From the NCBI GenBank assembly GCA_039621445.1, contig CP154956.1, positions 11,221,443-11,285,442 of the forward strand: a stretch of 64,000 bases of DNA, read 5' to 3'. A program made the translations under genes and the position numbers. Positions 1 to 9,703 of the stretch are shown piece after piece. A model generated the notes under the pieces. The model did not search any database. It was not told the origin of the DNA and worked only from the letters and a program-made list of their open reading frames with translations. This DNA comes from Euglena gracilis (lineage: Eukaryota; Euglenida; Euglenophyceae; Euglenales). Each line of letters opens with the position of its first letter. Position 1 is the stretch's first letter.

Positions 1-2803
1 CATCATTTGTTGAAATTGTTGTGAGGCATTAGTTGACCCCATTACATTGACCCTCCATTGGTAGAGACCCTTTGGTGTGAAGGAGCAAGTTATTGGCCGG
101 CTATCCGGGTGAAGCGGTTGTTGGTGGAATGCTTGTTTTAAGTCCAAAATGGAGAACATTTGGTTGCCACCATGCTTCACCAGGATATCTTCGATTTTCG
201 GAAGAGGGTAGTTGCACCTACGGGTTTGGCTATTGGGTCCCCTCATGTCAACAACCCCCCTCCAAGGAAAATCGGGAGACTTTTTGGGCACGGGGAAAGT
301 TTGTGAGAGCCATTCTGAATTTTTTGTTGTGGCTGGCTCGATGAATTTCATATTGATCCAATCTTGAGTGATTTTTTCCAAAGCTTCTTTTCGTTCCCCG
401 TGCATGAAGAATGGTTTTTGTCGAGTTGGTGTTGCTCCTTCCTTCAAAGGTATAAAAGCATACCCATAGGGTCCCCTTACGGGTGGGTCCGGGTATACCG
501 TTGACCTAAAAACCGTTCCTTCATATTTTTGTTGAATTTCCTCCCTTAATAGCCTTAACTTGCCTTCATCCCTATCTTCCTCCTCTTCATTATTTGCATC
601 CCCCCCCTCCCTTGCAATTATCATCCGTCGGATGGGTTGGGGGTTTGCTTCGGACACGTTCAAATTTTTGTGCAAAAAATTCAGGGTTCGGTCATCCAAA
701 AAGCGACTTCTTTGATCAAACCCACTCAAAGGTAGTTGGAAACCAAATTTGTGCAAATGGGCCGTGCCCCCCTCTTGGGGCAAACTTTTTGAAGTGTTTG
801 AGTGTCGCCGTTTTCTGAAATCACGCACACCAAACAAAAATGTGAGCTCGGGGGTTTCCAAAACCAAAGCTCGGTGATGTGGAAAAACTCGAAGTTTTGC
901 TTGGGCAAGCCATGGGAATGGCAAAATGGCATCCACTTTTATGTTTGCTTCGTAAAATTCCACTTCATACTCAAAACATTCGGGTGGTGTCCCATTATTC
1001 TCCTCCCCAAGCAACTTCATTCTCACCTTAGTGCACCTTGTCCCCCCTCTTAAAACTTGGCCGTTAGCCGTTTCAAACTTAAGGGGATTTTCAGCCGAGT
1101 GCATTAGGTGATCGCTTACAAATCCTTGCCTTATGAGGTTTGCTTCCGCCCCCGTATCCACCAATATATTCATATCCCGTTCCTCCCCATTGACCAAAAT
1201 TACCTTTGTGCGAATCAAAAGTTGCCGATCCTTGGAAAACTTGCTTACCCCTGTGGGTGAATACGTTTTTTTCACCATACGCGACTTCAAACGTACAACC
1301 TTTGGTTCCTTAGGCGTGTTAGTGCTAGTGGGGGGCTTATCACCCTCTATCAACAAGGCCCAAACTCCCCACTTCACACCTCCCATGGGTTTCCCATCCA
1401 CTTCGAAAAGCTTTGTTCCAGGCTGAAAATACAATTTTTGTGTCGCCTTTCGCACAAGTTCTCTCACCCATCCCCTTTGCCAATCGGGAACAATGCAAAT
1501 TGCATCACACGGGGTTTTTTGCAACTTTTTTGCCACCTTATGCCATAACGACCATGGGGGATTCAACCACACCGTGCCCCCCTTCCCCCAATCAACGCTC
1601 AAGGCATTTTCCTCCTTCGTCAAAAAAGATGCACATTGAGAATTTTTGATTGAAGCAAAACAATCCATTTCGGCTCTCCTTTGAAATTTCTCCTCAATCA
1701 ATTTCACAAAGGAGTTTCTCACGGCATAGTCCTCCCTTTTGAAGGAAAATTTCTCCTCCTTAAAATCAAGGGCCGAAAGAAGATATTCAATCAAATTTTG
1801 AGGCATTCTCCATTTTTGATGTGTGCTCGTATGCATATGCCTCCCACCCAATTGCTCCTTGTGTGCCCACCTGCCCCCCTCCTTCAACACCATGTTGGGG
1901 CAGGTTTTTACATCACAAATTTTGTCCTTCAAACTTAAGAGATTCTCACTCCCCCAAATACGGGTTGGTTTTTGGTATCCCCAATCAGAAAATTGGCAAT
2001 AATCAACATCAATGAAATTCAAATTTCGAACACATTGCCGTTTGGGTAAATATCCCGTACGGGGATTTTCAATCCACCACAATTTGGGTTGAAAATATTC
2101 CACGATCTCCAAAGTTTTTTCGACAAGGCGATCTGCCGTTTGCATGTCCCTACCCCCTATCGTTTTTGCAAGGCTATACTCCGTGCATGGCACACCGGCC
2201 GCAATAACTTCAAAGTATCCCTGGGGGTATTTGCGATAATCCCACTCCAAAATGTCTGTTACGTGGGTTGGGTGAAATTTTGGGTTGACATCCAAAGATA
2301 CCACCTGGTATCCGTTTTCCTCCAAACACTTCCCCACAGATCCTTTTCCCGAAAACAAATCCAACGCCTTGGGAATTCTCCTGCTTCCCACACCTTTGAT
2401 GGATCCTCTTCCACTCAAACAACCATAATAATTGTTGAAACTGGGCCGTGCACTCTCCTGGCTTGCACACCTGGTCCACGGTTTGGGTCGAGTCCACGGT
2501 TTGCCCGGCTTGCCCTTCCTCGACACGGGCTGCCATTGGCTCGAGGCCACTTGCCTTCTTGAGTCAATTGTTGATGATGAATTCACTGAATTGTCTTCAG
2601 TTGCACCATTGCCTGTCTTCGGCATTGCAAACTCTTGATTGGTTGACTTTGAACCTGAGATAGAGGGACTGGAAGATAGACATACACATTCTCCAACATG
2701 GTAACATTCTCCACATGGAGATGTGGTTGGGTTATGCAAAATATTGCGAGGGGTTTTTAATGCCCGAGGATGTAAACCCCTCAAAAACATGACCCCGGCG
2801 TCC
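1..2803 (-). CDS. pol: Ty3/gypsy retrotransposon copy 1, pol polyprotein (C5-DNA methyltransferase, Dam-like NPPW domain, protease, RT start); runs off the left edge
   Basis: This frame has no stop from 3369 down to base 1, so it is intact as far as it can be read. Domains in order: methyltransferase with a SAM-loop motif DLFSGKGSVG (about 2335-2364), catalytic PCTEYS (2173-2190) and WWIENP (about 2062-2079); a second region with LNPPWSLW (about 1546-1569) resembling the NPPY/NPPF motif of N6-adenine methyltransferases; a retroviral-type aspartic protease, LVDTGAEANLIRQG (about 1129-1170); then RT, with the LPKIEDIL and SILDLKQAFHQQP blocks (about 60-160). The YxDD box, RNase H and integrase lie outside the window. 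The domain order after the methyltransferases is that of Ty3/gypsy elements. The frame is +1 relative to gag and overlaps it by about 570 nt (2804-3369), so pol is reached by +1 frameshifting or separate initiation. Copy 2 in this window has the same domains, which confirms the fusion. Confidence 0.88.
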
Positions 2804-4798
2804 CTAAAGATGGACTGGGGGTGTAACATTTCGGTTTGAATTGTACCCCCCTCCCTTCCAACCGTTGCCTTTGGAAGAATCTTTCCCTTGGCCTTTGCCT
2901 TTGCCTTTTCCTTTTTGGGAAGATTGTTGATTCCAATTTTCATTCGATTGGGTGTACCCCCTTCCCCCATGTCGTCCTTGGCCTTGATAATTTTGAGCAC
3001 CCTTGAAACTTTGGCCTTTCCAAGAGTTTTGGTTTTGATTTTGGGGTTGCCAAGTTGGCCAAGGAGACGATTTTGGTGGTGCTTGAACCCAAACTCCACC
3101 ATTGGTATTTGGCACATATTTTGGAAGTTCTGCATTTTGTGTAAGATTTTGGGCCTGAGTTTCAGTGGAAATGGGAACAGGACCATTCGAAGCATTGGGC
3201 AAGTCAGAACCTGTGGACTTGGGTGTAGAAGATGTTGGAGATGCAACCTGCTTTCCAGAAAAAGAACGCTTCTTTGAAGGAGAACCCTCCCGACTGTTGG
3301 ATGTCCCCCCTTTGTTCTCCGCCCCCACCGATCGAGAACGTCTGTATGAGGTTTGGCTGTGATTGGGGTTTAGCATCAAATCTTGCCGATCTCTGAGTGC
3401 CAATTTTGAAGTCACGAGACGGAAAATGTCTTCAACACTCAAGTTTGGTTCATTTTCTCGAACCCGAACCAAAACATTGGAATCATTAAATTCTTTCCCA
3501 TTGTAACTTTTGAGTGTTTCACAACTTTGCACATCAGGCAACACAATTTCAAATTCCGTCTCACTCAATTTTGTGACCCTTGTGGGTTTCTTCCCAGCGA
3601 AAATCATCACAAAATTTTCCATAATGGCTGTGGAGGTTGGCTGTGGATAGTTCATTCGAACGGTTGGTTGGCTGGTTTTGATCCGTTCTTCCTCATCAGT
3701 AATCCAATGCACAATAAAAGGAGGCATTTTTTCGATGAGCAATCTTTTCACCTCCCCCTCACTAGCATCCTTGATTTTCTGTCGACACAACTTGAAGTCA
3801 ACCTTGAAATTTTCCCAATCACGACTTGTAACCCTCCCTTGATGGCATAATGTAAGATCCCGAAAGTTTTTTCTGGCCCCAAACTCTTCATTTCTCGAAT
3901 GCCAGGCATCCAACTTGGCCCACACTTCATTGAAAGTGAGTGTCTCCCCCATTTCATCCAAATGCAAATTCAGCTGTTTTTTCCCCAAATCATCCAAACA
4001 AAGTTCTAGGAGGCCCAATTTATCAGCTTCTGAAACTTGATTGAATTTTCGGATGAATCTCCCCCAGTCATCCTTGAAGTTTGGCCAATCACCTGCATGA
4101 CCTGAAAATTTCGGGACAACAACATTTCGCAAAATGTGTTGTGTAGCTGCAGACGCAACAGTGAGCATTGGTGACCGTTCAGATGCCCCCCCTATGGCAT
4201 TGATACTCACCTGGCCCACCATTAATGATCCATCCCCTAAATCTGGGCCCCCTTCCAATCCCAGATTAAGATCCCAGATTTCAATTGGCTGAACCGGCTT
4301 CACTCCCTTAATTCCAACAAAACCAGAATTCGGCTTAAAAACTGGCTTGGGCTGTGTCACCGTAGATGCCTTGGGCTGAACCGTTTCAGTCAAAACTTGT
4401 TGCACCCTCCCTTCAATGGCCTTCAACCGTGCCTCAAAATTGTTGCACAGATTTTGGACAACCTCCCTATGGCTTTTTTCCTTCGAAAAATCTGTTTGAA
4501 TTTTGCCCAAAATCGCACAAAACTGCTGTTTCATACAATTTTCCATGTCATTTCGCAGCCTGTCAAATTGTTCTTCTTTTTGCACTTGTCTCATTTTTTC
4601 CTCCGTCATTTGGGTCATCATGATTTCCATCATTTTTCTGACCTGAGCTGCCATTTCCCTCCGAACCTGAAGTTGTGTTGTTTCTTCTGTTTTTCCCACC
4701 ATTTCAACAACTTTGTCCAAAGGCACCTCCTGGCTGCCCAGAAATTTCTCGATCCCAGTTAATCTGTCCCCCAGAGCTTTGCTCTCCTGATTCACTGT
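2804..4798 (-). CDS. gag: Retrotransposon copy 1, gag C-terminal segment (capsid-like region and basic tail)
   Basis: About 660 residues, ending at TAG 2804-2806. The first 150 residues look like coiled coil (Met/Gln/Glu/Lys-rich). The middle (WPNFKDDWGRFIRKFNQV, then SRDWENFKVDFKLCRQKI) aligns with the gag of copy 2 at 7460-8200, which is how I assign it as capsid-like. The tail is Gly/Lys/Gln/Asn-rich (repeated GKGKGKGQGK) and has no CCHC knuckle, so a basic GK-rich tail probably does the nucleic-acid binding. The segment is in the same frame as the two segments upstream and is separated from them only by TAG at 4799-4801. Its 3' quarter overlaps the pol frame. Confidence 0.8.
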   Translation of the reverse strand, partial: TVNQESKALGDRLTGIEKFLGSQEVPLDKVVEMVGKTEETTQLQVRREMAAQVRKMMEIMMTQMTEEKMRQVQKEEQFDRLRNDMENCMKQQFCAILGKIQTDFSKEKSHREVVQNLCNNFEARLKAIEGRVQQVLTETVQPKASTVTQPKPVFKPNSGFVGIKGVKPVQPIEIWDLNLGLEGGPDLGDGSLMVGQVSINAIGGASERSPMLTVASAATQHILRNVVVPKFSGHAGDWPNFKDDWGRFIRKFNQVSEADKLGLLELCLDDLGKKQLNLHLDEMGETLTFNEVWAKLDAWHSRNEEFGARKNFRDLTLCHQGRVTSRDWENFKVDFKLCRQKIKDASEGEVKRLLIEKMPPFIVHWITDEEERIKTSQPTVRMNYPQPTSTAIMENFVMIFAGKKPTRVTKLSETEFEIVLPDVQSCETLKSYNGKEFNDSNVLVRVRENEPNLSVEDIFRLVTSKLALRDRQDLMLNPNHSQTSYRRSRSVGAENKGGTSNSREGSPSKKRSFSGKQVASPTSSTPKSTGSDLPNASNGPVPISTETQAQNLTQNAELPKYVPNTNGGVWVQAPPKSSPWPTWQPQNQNQNSWKGQSFKGAQNYQGQGRHGGRGYTQSNENWNQQSSQKGKGKGKGQGKDSSKGNGWKGGGYNSNRNVTPPVHL

Positions 4799-6052
4799 CT
4801 AAAATCGCTGCTGCATTTCACTTAATAGTGTCCCAAAATTTGTCTTAGACTCCTCCGCAACAGTTTTCAGCCCAGCAGCAATTTCAGTGAATCGTTGATT
4901 CACCCCAGAGCACAGCTCACGGTTTGCATTCTGAAGTGCAGAAATTTCTTTTTGCAACTCCAATTTGTTCTCTCCCACAGCCCGAGAACAAATCCCAACC
5001 TGGTCAAAAAGTCCTGAAAATCTGACTTCAATTTCCTTCTCCCTTTTAAAATTTTCGCTCAACTGCCCATCCAAAAAGTCCCTCACAGATTTCTCAAAAA
5101 TCTGGGATTTTCCTTCAACCTTTCTTTCAACTTCGATTGACAAAAGTTGCTTGTGGCAGTTTGCAATATTTTCCACAGCATTCCCCCCTTGCTGGCACTG
5201 TGAAATAAAATGGCTGACTGACTGCTGAATTTCCTCCTGAGTTTTCTGTTTTTGCTGTTCAAACTGGCTGCAAATTTCAGCATTTCGCCGTTCCACATTT
5301 TCCTGAATAAAATGTAAAAGTTCGGCTTGTGTTCGAGAATTTTTTTCACCCAATTCTCGCTCAAAATTTCCCAGCCGATTTTCCACCACAACCTGGGGGG
5401 GTATAATACTTTCCCAGTGAGTTAAACTTCGGTTCAGCTCAGCTAATTGGCAATCCACCCCCTGGGACCAATTATCCCATGCGTCCCAATCTGAAATGTC
5501 AGCCCCCCCCACCAGAACTCCTAAATCAGGAGGCTGGGGTTCCATTTCTTCGTCCTCCTCCACCTGGGTTTTTGATGCTGCCAGATTTAACACCCCCGAT
5601 GATGATGCACCACAGCCCAGATTTGCAGATTGCACCCCAGAAAATTTTGATTCAGAATACATTCTGGTCGATTCCGAAAAAAATGTCTGTCCATCGACAG
5701 TTATTTCGTTGTGGCTGGCTGTCCCCCTGTCTTCCAACAATAAAATTGAAGTTACCCCCTCAATCTGGGGTATTTCGGCTCCAAAATTTGGAAACTGATT
5801 TGGACCAAAAATCTGAAACCTGGGGGGTATCCAACCTGCAGCCACCAAAAGTTGTTCTGTTTCTTCAAACTGGGTGAGTCCCGACCCCCTGTCACTGTCA
5901 ATTTCATTGTCGCTTTGATACTGGGGGGGTGAACCTGTCCATTGTACCAACTGATTTTCATCCCCCCCCTGTGATTCCTGGGGACTGGCCGTTATAATGT
6001 TAATTCCAAACACATTTTCTGGGTTCCCACCTGAAAAGTCTGCGCTTGAAAT
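4799..6052 (-). CDS. Retrotransposon copy 1, gag middle segment (acidic region, then long coiled coil)
   Basis: This continues the gag frame between TAA 6053-6055 and TAG 4799-4801, about 417 codons. The first half is acidic and low in complexity (EEDEEMEPQPPDLG); the second half has heptad-like Leu/Gln/Glu/Lys patterning typical of a coiled coil (for example KSVRDFLDGQLSENFKREKE). The nearest Met is at 6013. With no stop the frame would form one gag of about 1,290 residues. I infer that the stops are either lesions or readthrough/reinitiation sites. There is no recognised enzymatic motif. Confidence 0.6.
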   Translation of the reverse strand: MSSADFSGGNPENVFGINIITASPQESQGGDENQLVQWTGSPPQYQSDNEIDSDRGSGLTQFEETEQLLVAAGWIPPRFQIFGPNQFPNFGAEIPQIEGVTSILLLEDRGTASHNEITVDGQTFFSESTRMYSESKFSGVQSANLGCGASSSGVLNLAASKTQVEEDEEMEPQPPDLGVLVGGADISDWDAWDNWSQGVDCQLAELNRSLTHWESIIPPQVVVENRLGNFERELGEKNSRTQAELLHFIQENVERRNAEICSQFEQQKQKTQEEIQQSVSHFISQCQQGGNAVENIANCHKQLLSIEVERKVEGKSQIFEKSVRDFLDGQLSENFKREKEIEVRFSGLFDQVGICSRAVGENKLELQKEISALQNANRELCSGVNQRFTEIAAGLKTVAEESKTNFGTLLSEMQQRF

Positions 6053-6655
6053 TTATGAACACGCATCAGAACCAATTTGTGATTGAGAATTGCTGATTTC
6101 CACAGATGCAGAAGAATTCAGGTTCACTGATTCCAAAAATCCTTCACCAACAGAGTTGAAGCTGCCTCTGTTAACCATGTTTAGCCGAGGGCTGCAACTT
6201 CCAACATTTCCACAGATTCTGTTGGTATGACCAGCAGAACCTGTCTCTGTAATCATGTTTAAATCTTCAGCAAGATTACTGCTGGCTGTGCCATCAAAAT
6301 TGTCCGTATTTTCTGGGCTGAAAATTTTGTTGTCAACTGGGTTGGCAAAAACTCCTCTGCGTACCATGTTAACCCAGGGCGCCCCCCCTGCGGGTGTCGG
6401 ACCGAAAACCCCAGCCCCCTGGCCGGCTGATTCCTGCCCGTCACCCACCCCTGGGGCTGCCATTCCCTGGCCAGGGCCCAGTGTTTTTCCGGGTGGTGGA
6501 GGGCTCAGGCCACCCCCCCTTTCGCCCACTGGTATACCCCCCGACCAGAGGGGGGTGCGTAGGATCGAATTAGCTTTTTCGTGGAAATCTTGTACAAAAT
6601 CAAAATTCCGCTCCAATGAAAATGTTTCTCCAAACTTTGATCCCCATGAGGCCAT
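6053..6655 (-). CDS. Retrotransposon copy 1, gag N-terminal segment
   Basis: I chose the Met at 6655 (MASWGSKFGE) over the one at 6679 because the related copy starting at 14825 begins MADFSILSK and then shares the spaced pattern ILRT..W..G...GE..G..LSPP.P with this protein. A proline/glycine-rich stretch (LSPPPPGKTLGPGQG) is followed by a Ser/Asn-rich stretch up to TAA at 6053-6055. The segment is in frame with the middle and C-terminal gag segments. Function beyond N-terminal gag is unknown. Confidence 0.6.
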   Translation of the reverse strand: MASWGSKFGETFSLERNFDFVQDFHEKANSILRTPLWSGGIPVGERGGGLSPPPPGKTLGPGQGMAAPGVGDGQESAGQGAGVFGPTPAGGAPWVNMVRRGVFANPVDNKIFSPENTDNFDGTASSNLAEDLNMITETGSAGHTNRICGNVGSCSPRLNMVNRGSFNSVGEGFLESVNLNSSASVEISNSQSQIGSDACS

Positions 6656-6679
6656 TTCACTCCTCCTTTCTTCCGGCAT

Positions 6680-7032
6680 GCAAAATATTGAGAATGGGTA
6701 AGGGTGGTGTTTTGTTCACTGAAATGGTGGTCAAAAAGCAACAGTGACACACCGTGAATGAGGAAAGGTGGGACCTGACCTTTGAACTTGAAATTCTCAA
6801 AAATGACAATTCTTCAATGAAATAATTCTTGAGGACTTCAATTCTCAATTGTATGGAACAAAGAAACCCACAAAAGTCTGCGGAAGCAAATTGTGCTGAA
6901 TTGGAACTTCAAATTAGGCTTTTCCTATAGAACGCGCGTTCTGCGCGAAATCAAAAATTCCGTGTTTTCAAAAGCTTCCGCCCTGCCATTTTTGACTGTC
7001 GGACGCCCCCCGACAGTCGACAGTTCGGGCCG
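6680..7032. other. Non-coding spacer between divergent retrotransposon copies
   Basis: This is the 5' leader side of copy 1 (- strand) up to the first recognisable gag codons of copy 2 (+ strand). It is AT-rich with no convincing reading frame. It should contain the 5' LTR or leader of copy 1, but with the other LTR outside the window the LTR ends cannot be defined. It includes the hairpin at 6994-7018. Confidence 0.5.
6994..7018. repeat. Perfect 9-bp stem hairpin
   Basis: GACTGTCGG at 6994-7002 is followed by a 7-nt loop and the exact reverse complement CCGACAGTC at 7010-7018. It sits 15 nt before the point where copy 2 gag homology begins, so it marks or lies beside the junction of the two divergent elements. 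Confidence 0.7.
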
Positions 7033-8732
7033 AAATGGAAAACTCGATGAAACAGCAGGTTGGGGTTTTACTGCAACAGCAGTGCGTTGAACTTCGAAAA
7101 GAACAGCAGGAACGGAAAAAATTGCAACAAAAGCTGGATTTATTTCAGGATGAGTTTTTGGTGATGAAAAATCAGTAAGCTGAATCTGCCAAATCTGCGA
7201 CAGTGTATCTGACAAAAGAAACGAGAGAAAAATCAGCTGGAAACCCAGAAATCGAAGAGTTTGATCTTTTTGGTTACAACAATTTACCTGTGATCGAGAA
7301 AAATCCGGTTGAAATTGAAGGCTATGAATACGCTGAACCAGGGTCACATGCGACACATGTCAGGCAGGTTTGTGCACGACCTGTGGGGGCAGTGCCTGCA
7401 GGTGCAGGGCTAGTTTTATCAAATGCAGCGGCAACGCATCAATTGAGGAAAAACCTGGTAGCTCCAAATTTTTCTGGACAGCCAAAAGACTGGTCGTCCT
7501 TTGTGCGGGATTGGGATCAATATTTCAGCACGGTGGTTATTTTGCAAAATGGACATGCATCTGATTCACTCCAATTTCAGCTTTTTGCAATGACGCTGGA
7601 CGACACAAATAAAAAGGAATTGTAATTACGAATGGAATTGAACGAAAAAACATCTTTCGAGGAGGAATTTGACAGGATTGACGGGAAATATGCGGGAACT
7701 CAGTCCGAGTGTGCCAGAAAAAAATGGTACGATGTGAACCTTGTGAACCAAGGGAAAATTACCGTACGGGAATGGCGAGATTTTGTCATAAATTTCAGAA
7801 TGGCCTGGAGACAGGTGAAAAGTGCCACTGACGATGAGGCAGAAAGACTGGTCAAGGGAAAACTGCCAAATTTCATTTTGCATTGGGTCGCCGATGAGGA
7901 GGAAAGAAAATCAACGTGTGGACCGAAAGTCAAAATGTACCCTGGAGTGCCAGCAACCGAGGAAAACATTATTTGTGCCGTGGAACGTGTCACTGGGGAA
8001 AAGCCCTGCAAGGTTTCGAAAGTTTCACCGCTGGAGTTTGAAGTCTTTTTGCCCAACACTACGATTTGCGACAAACTGAAAGAGGTCAGTGGGAAACCAA
8101 TCACAGGCACGGATAAAAGGATCAAAATTGTGGAGGAACAGCCAAAAATGGGAGCTGAAGAAATTTTTCGTTTTGTTGAGCGCAAATTGTCTTCCAGGGA
8201 TTCTCAAGACATGATACACAGTTCCAGGGAGCCAAATGCATTTGGAAACCGGAGGGCCAGGTCTGCTAAGGCAGATCGGGCCAAGGGGTCCAGGACACCC
8301 TCCCCAACACGGTCAGCCAAGGGGGGCGAAACGGTGGCAAAACCGTCCGTTGGAAAATCAGATTCACAGGTGGCAGCTCCTGCGACCAATGCAAACGCGA
8401 ACCCCCCCGTGCAAAGTCCAGTGCCAGTGGTTCGATCACAGTCATTGCCACCCCCCCAGCAATCTCAATTTGGCCATGGGGGGGGGGATGGAGAAACGAT
8501 TCTGGGTGGAATTCCAATGCCAATGCCAATTTTTCAGGGAAATAAGTGGTGGCACTCAAATCAACAGAATTTTGATTCACAGTCTGGTGGTGGCAAAGGC
8601 AAAGGCAAAGGAAAGAGCAAAGGAAACAATTCTTGGGGGAATGGAAACAATCGAAATGACTGGTCTAGGGGAAAGGGCCAGCACGGTGGAAAAGGCAAAG
8701 GCAAAGGAAGGGGGAAAGGAAACCGATGCTAG
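7033..8732 (+). pseudogene. gag: Retrotransposon copy 2, gag (5'-truncated, stop-interrupted)
   Basis: One frame runs from EMENSMKQQ (matching DMENCMKQQ inside copy 1 gag) to TAG 8730-8732, with in-frame TAA at 7176-7178 and 7623-7625. The block WREWRDFVINFRMAWRQV-like region at about 7760-7830 and FILHWVADEEE at about 7872-7905 align with copy 1 (FKVDFKLCRQKI, FIVHWITDEEE). The tail is GKGKGKGKSKG-like, as in copy 1. About 700 residues of gag present in copy 1 are missing at the 5' side, so copy 2 is truncated. The stops make it a likely pseudogene. Confidence 0.8.
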
Positions 8733-8750
8733 GACAGCCGGGGTGGACCG

Positions 8751-9312
8751 TTGGGGGCGGGAGCCGCCCCGGGCTCGCATACCCAGCCCCACACAAAGAC
8801 ATACGCAAATCCCAGGTGGCATGAGAAATCTCGTGCGAGTGAAAACACGATGAAAAATCTGCCATCCCAGGAGATCTCTGCACAAGGTGTGTCCAGTGTG
8901 TGTCTGTGCGTGCGTGACGTGCAAATCTGTGATTCAGCCCAAATCTGTAAAAAACCAGACCCCATAAGAGTTCATGCACAGCTTTCCGTAAATAAAAGAG
9001 CTTTAGACCTTTGTTGCGGTAAAGGCTCGGTTGGGGATTGCCTGAGAGAGCAGGGGTTTAAGGTTGTGTCAGTGGACATAAACCCCAGATTTAACCCAAC
9101 CCACTGTGCAAATATTTTGGAGTGGAGATATTGGAGGTACCCCCCGGATATTTTCAGATCATCGCTGCGGGGGTGCCCTGTACAGAATATAGCTTGGCCA
9201 AAACATTGGGAGTCAGAAATTTGGAGGGGGCAGATCGGCTGGTCAAAAAAACTTTGGAGATTGTCGAATATTTAAAACCAAAGTTGTGGTGGATTGAAAA
9301 TCCCGGTTGCAA
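8751..9312 (+). pseudogene. Retrotransposon copy 2, C5-DNA methyltransferase N-terminal part
   Basis: The SAM-loop motif ALDLCCGKGSVGDCL (about 8999-9045), AAGVPCTEYSLAKT (about 9165-9207) and LWWIENP (about 9282-9304) match copy 1. A one-base deletion at about 9140-9147 (TACCCCCC against TACCCCCAG in copy 1) shifts the frame between the first and second motifs. Before the enzyme, 8733-8970 carries a linker in the gag frame after the TAG stop, rich in GTGTGT/CACACA-type sequence and absent from copy 1. The reading breaks immediately after WWIENP, where the inverted segment starts. Confidence 0.82.
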
Positions 9313-9703
9313 AACAATCCCGTTCCGCCTTAACCCGAAATTCCTTCTCAATTTCCTCCATACAAACTTTCCTAACAGCATAATCCTCCCTACGATATCC
9401 GCTTTTTCGTTCCAACACGGTTAACAAATACTCCACCAGCTGTTTGGGCATCCTCCATTTTTTCCGAGTACCAACTGTCATTCCATATCCTCCCAACTTT
9501 TCTCGGTGACTCCTCCCCCCGGAATCAAATTCGGGCAGGTCTGGCCATCACAAAGTTTGTTTTGTAGTAGCTTGCTCAGATTTTCGCTCCCCCAGATTCG
9601 GGTGGGCTTTTGATATCCCCAATCTGAAAACTGACAACAGTCAACATCGACAAAAGTCAGATTTTGAACACAGGGTCTTTTCCGCAAAAGTCCATAGCCA
9701 AAA
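9313..9703 (-). pseudogene. Inverted internal segment of copy 2 methyltransferase region
   Basis: On the minus strand this stretch encodes CVQNLTFVDVDCCQFSDWGY, TRIWGSENL, CDGQTCPNL, WRMPKQLVEYLL, REDYAVRKV and AERDCFAT in that order. Copy 1 encodes the matching words (FIDVDYCQFSDWGY, TRIWGSENL, CDVKTCPNM, WRMPQNLIEYLL, REDYAVRNS, AEMDCFAS) in the same strand as the rest of its pol. Both flanks here read on the plus strand, so the segment has been flipped in place. Breakpoints are about 9313 (after ...AATCCCGG) and about 9703 (near CCAAAATGCC). Confidence 0.85.

Noticed and set aside
4799-8732. Reassigned stop codons (TAA/TAG as glutamine)
   Set aside because: PLD ends at a normal TGA, host exons contain no in-frame TAA or TAG, and aligned positions in the other gag copy are not glutamine.
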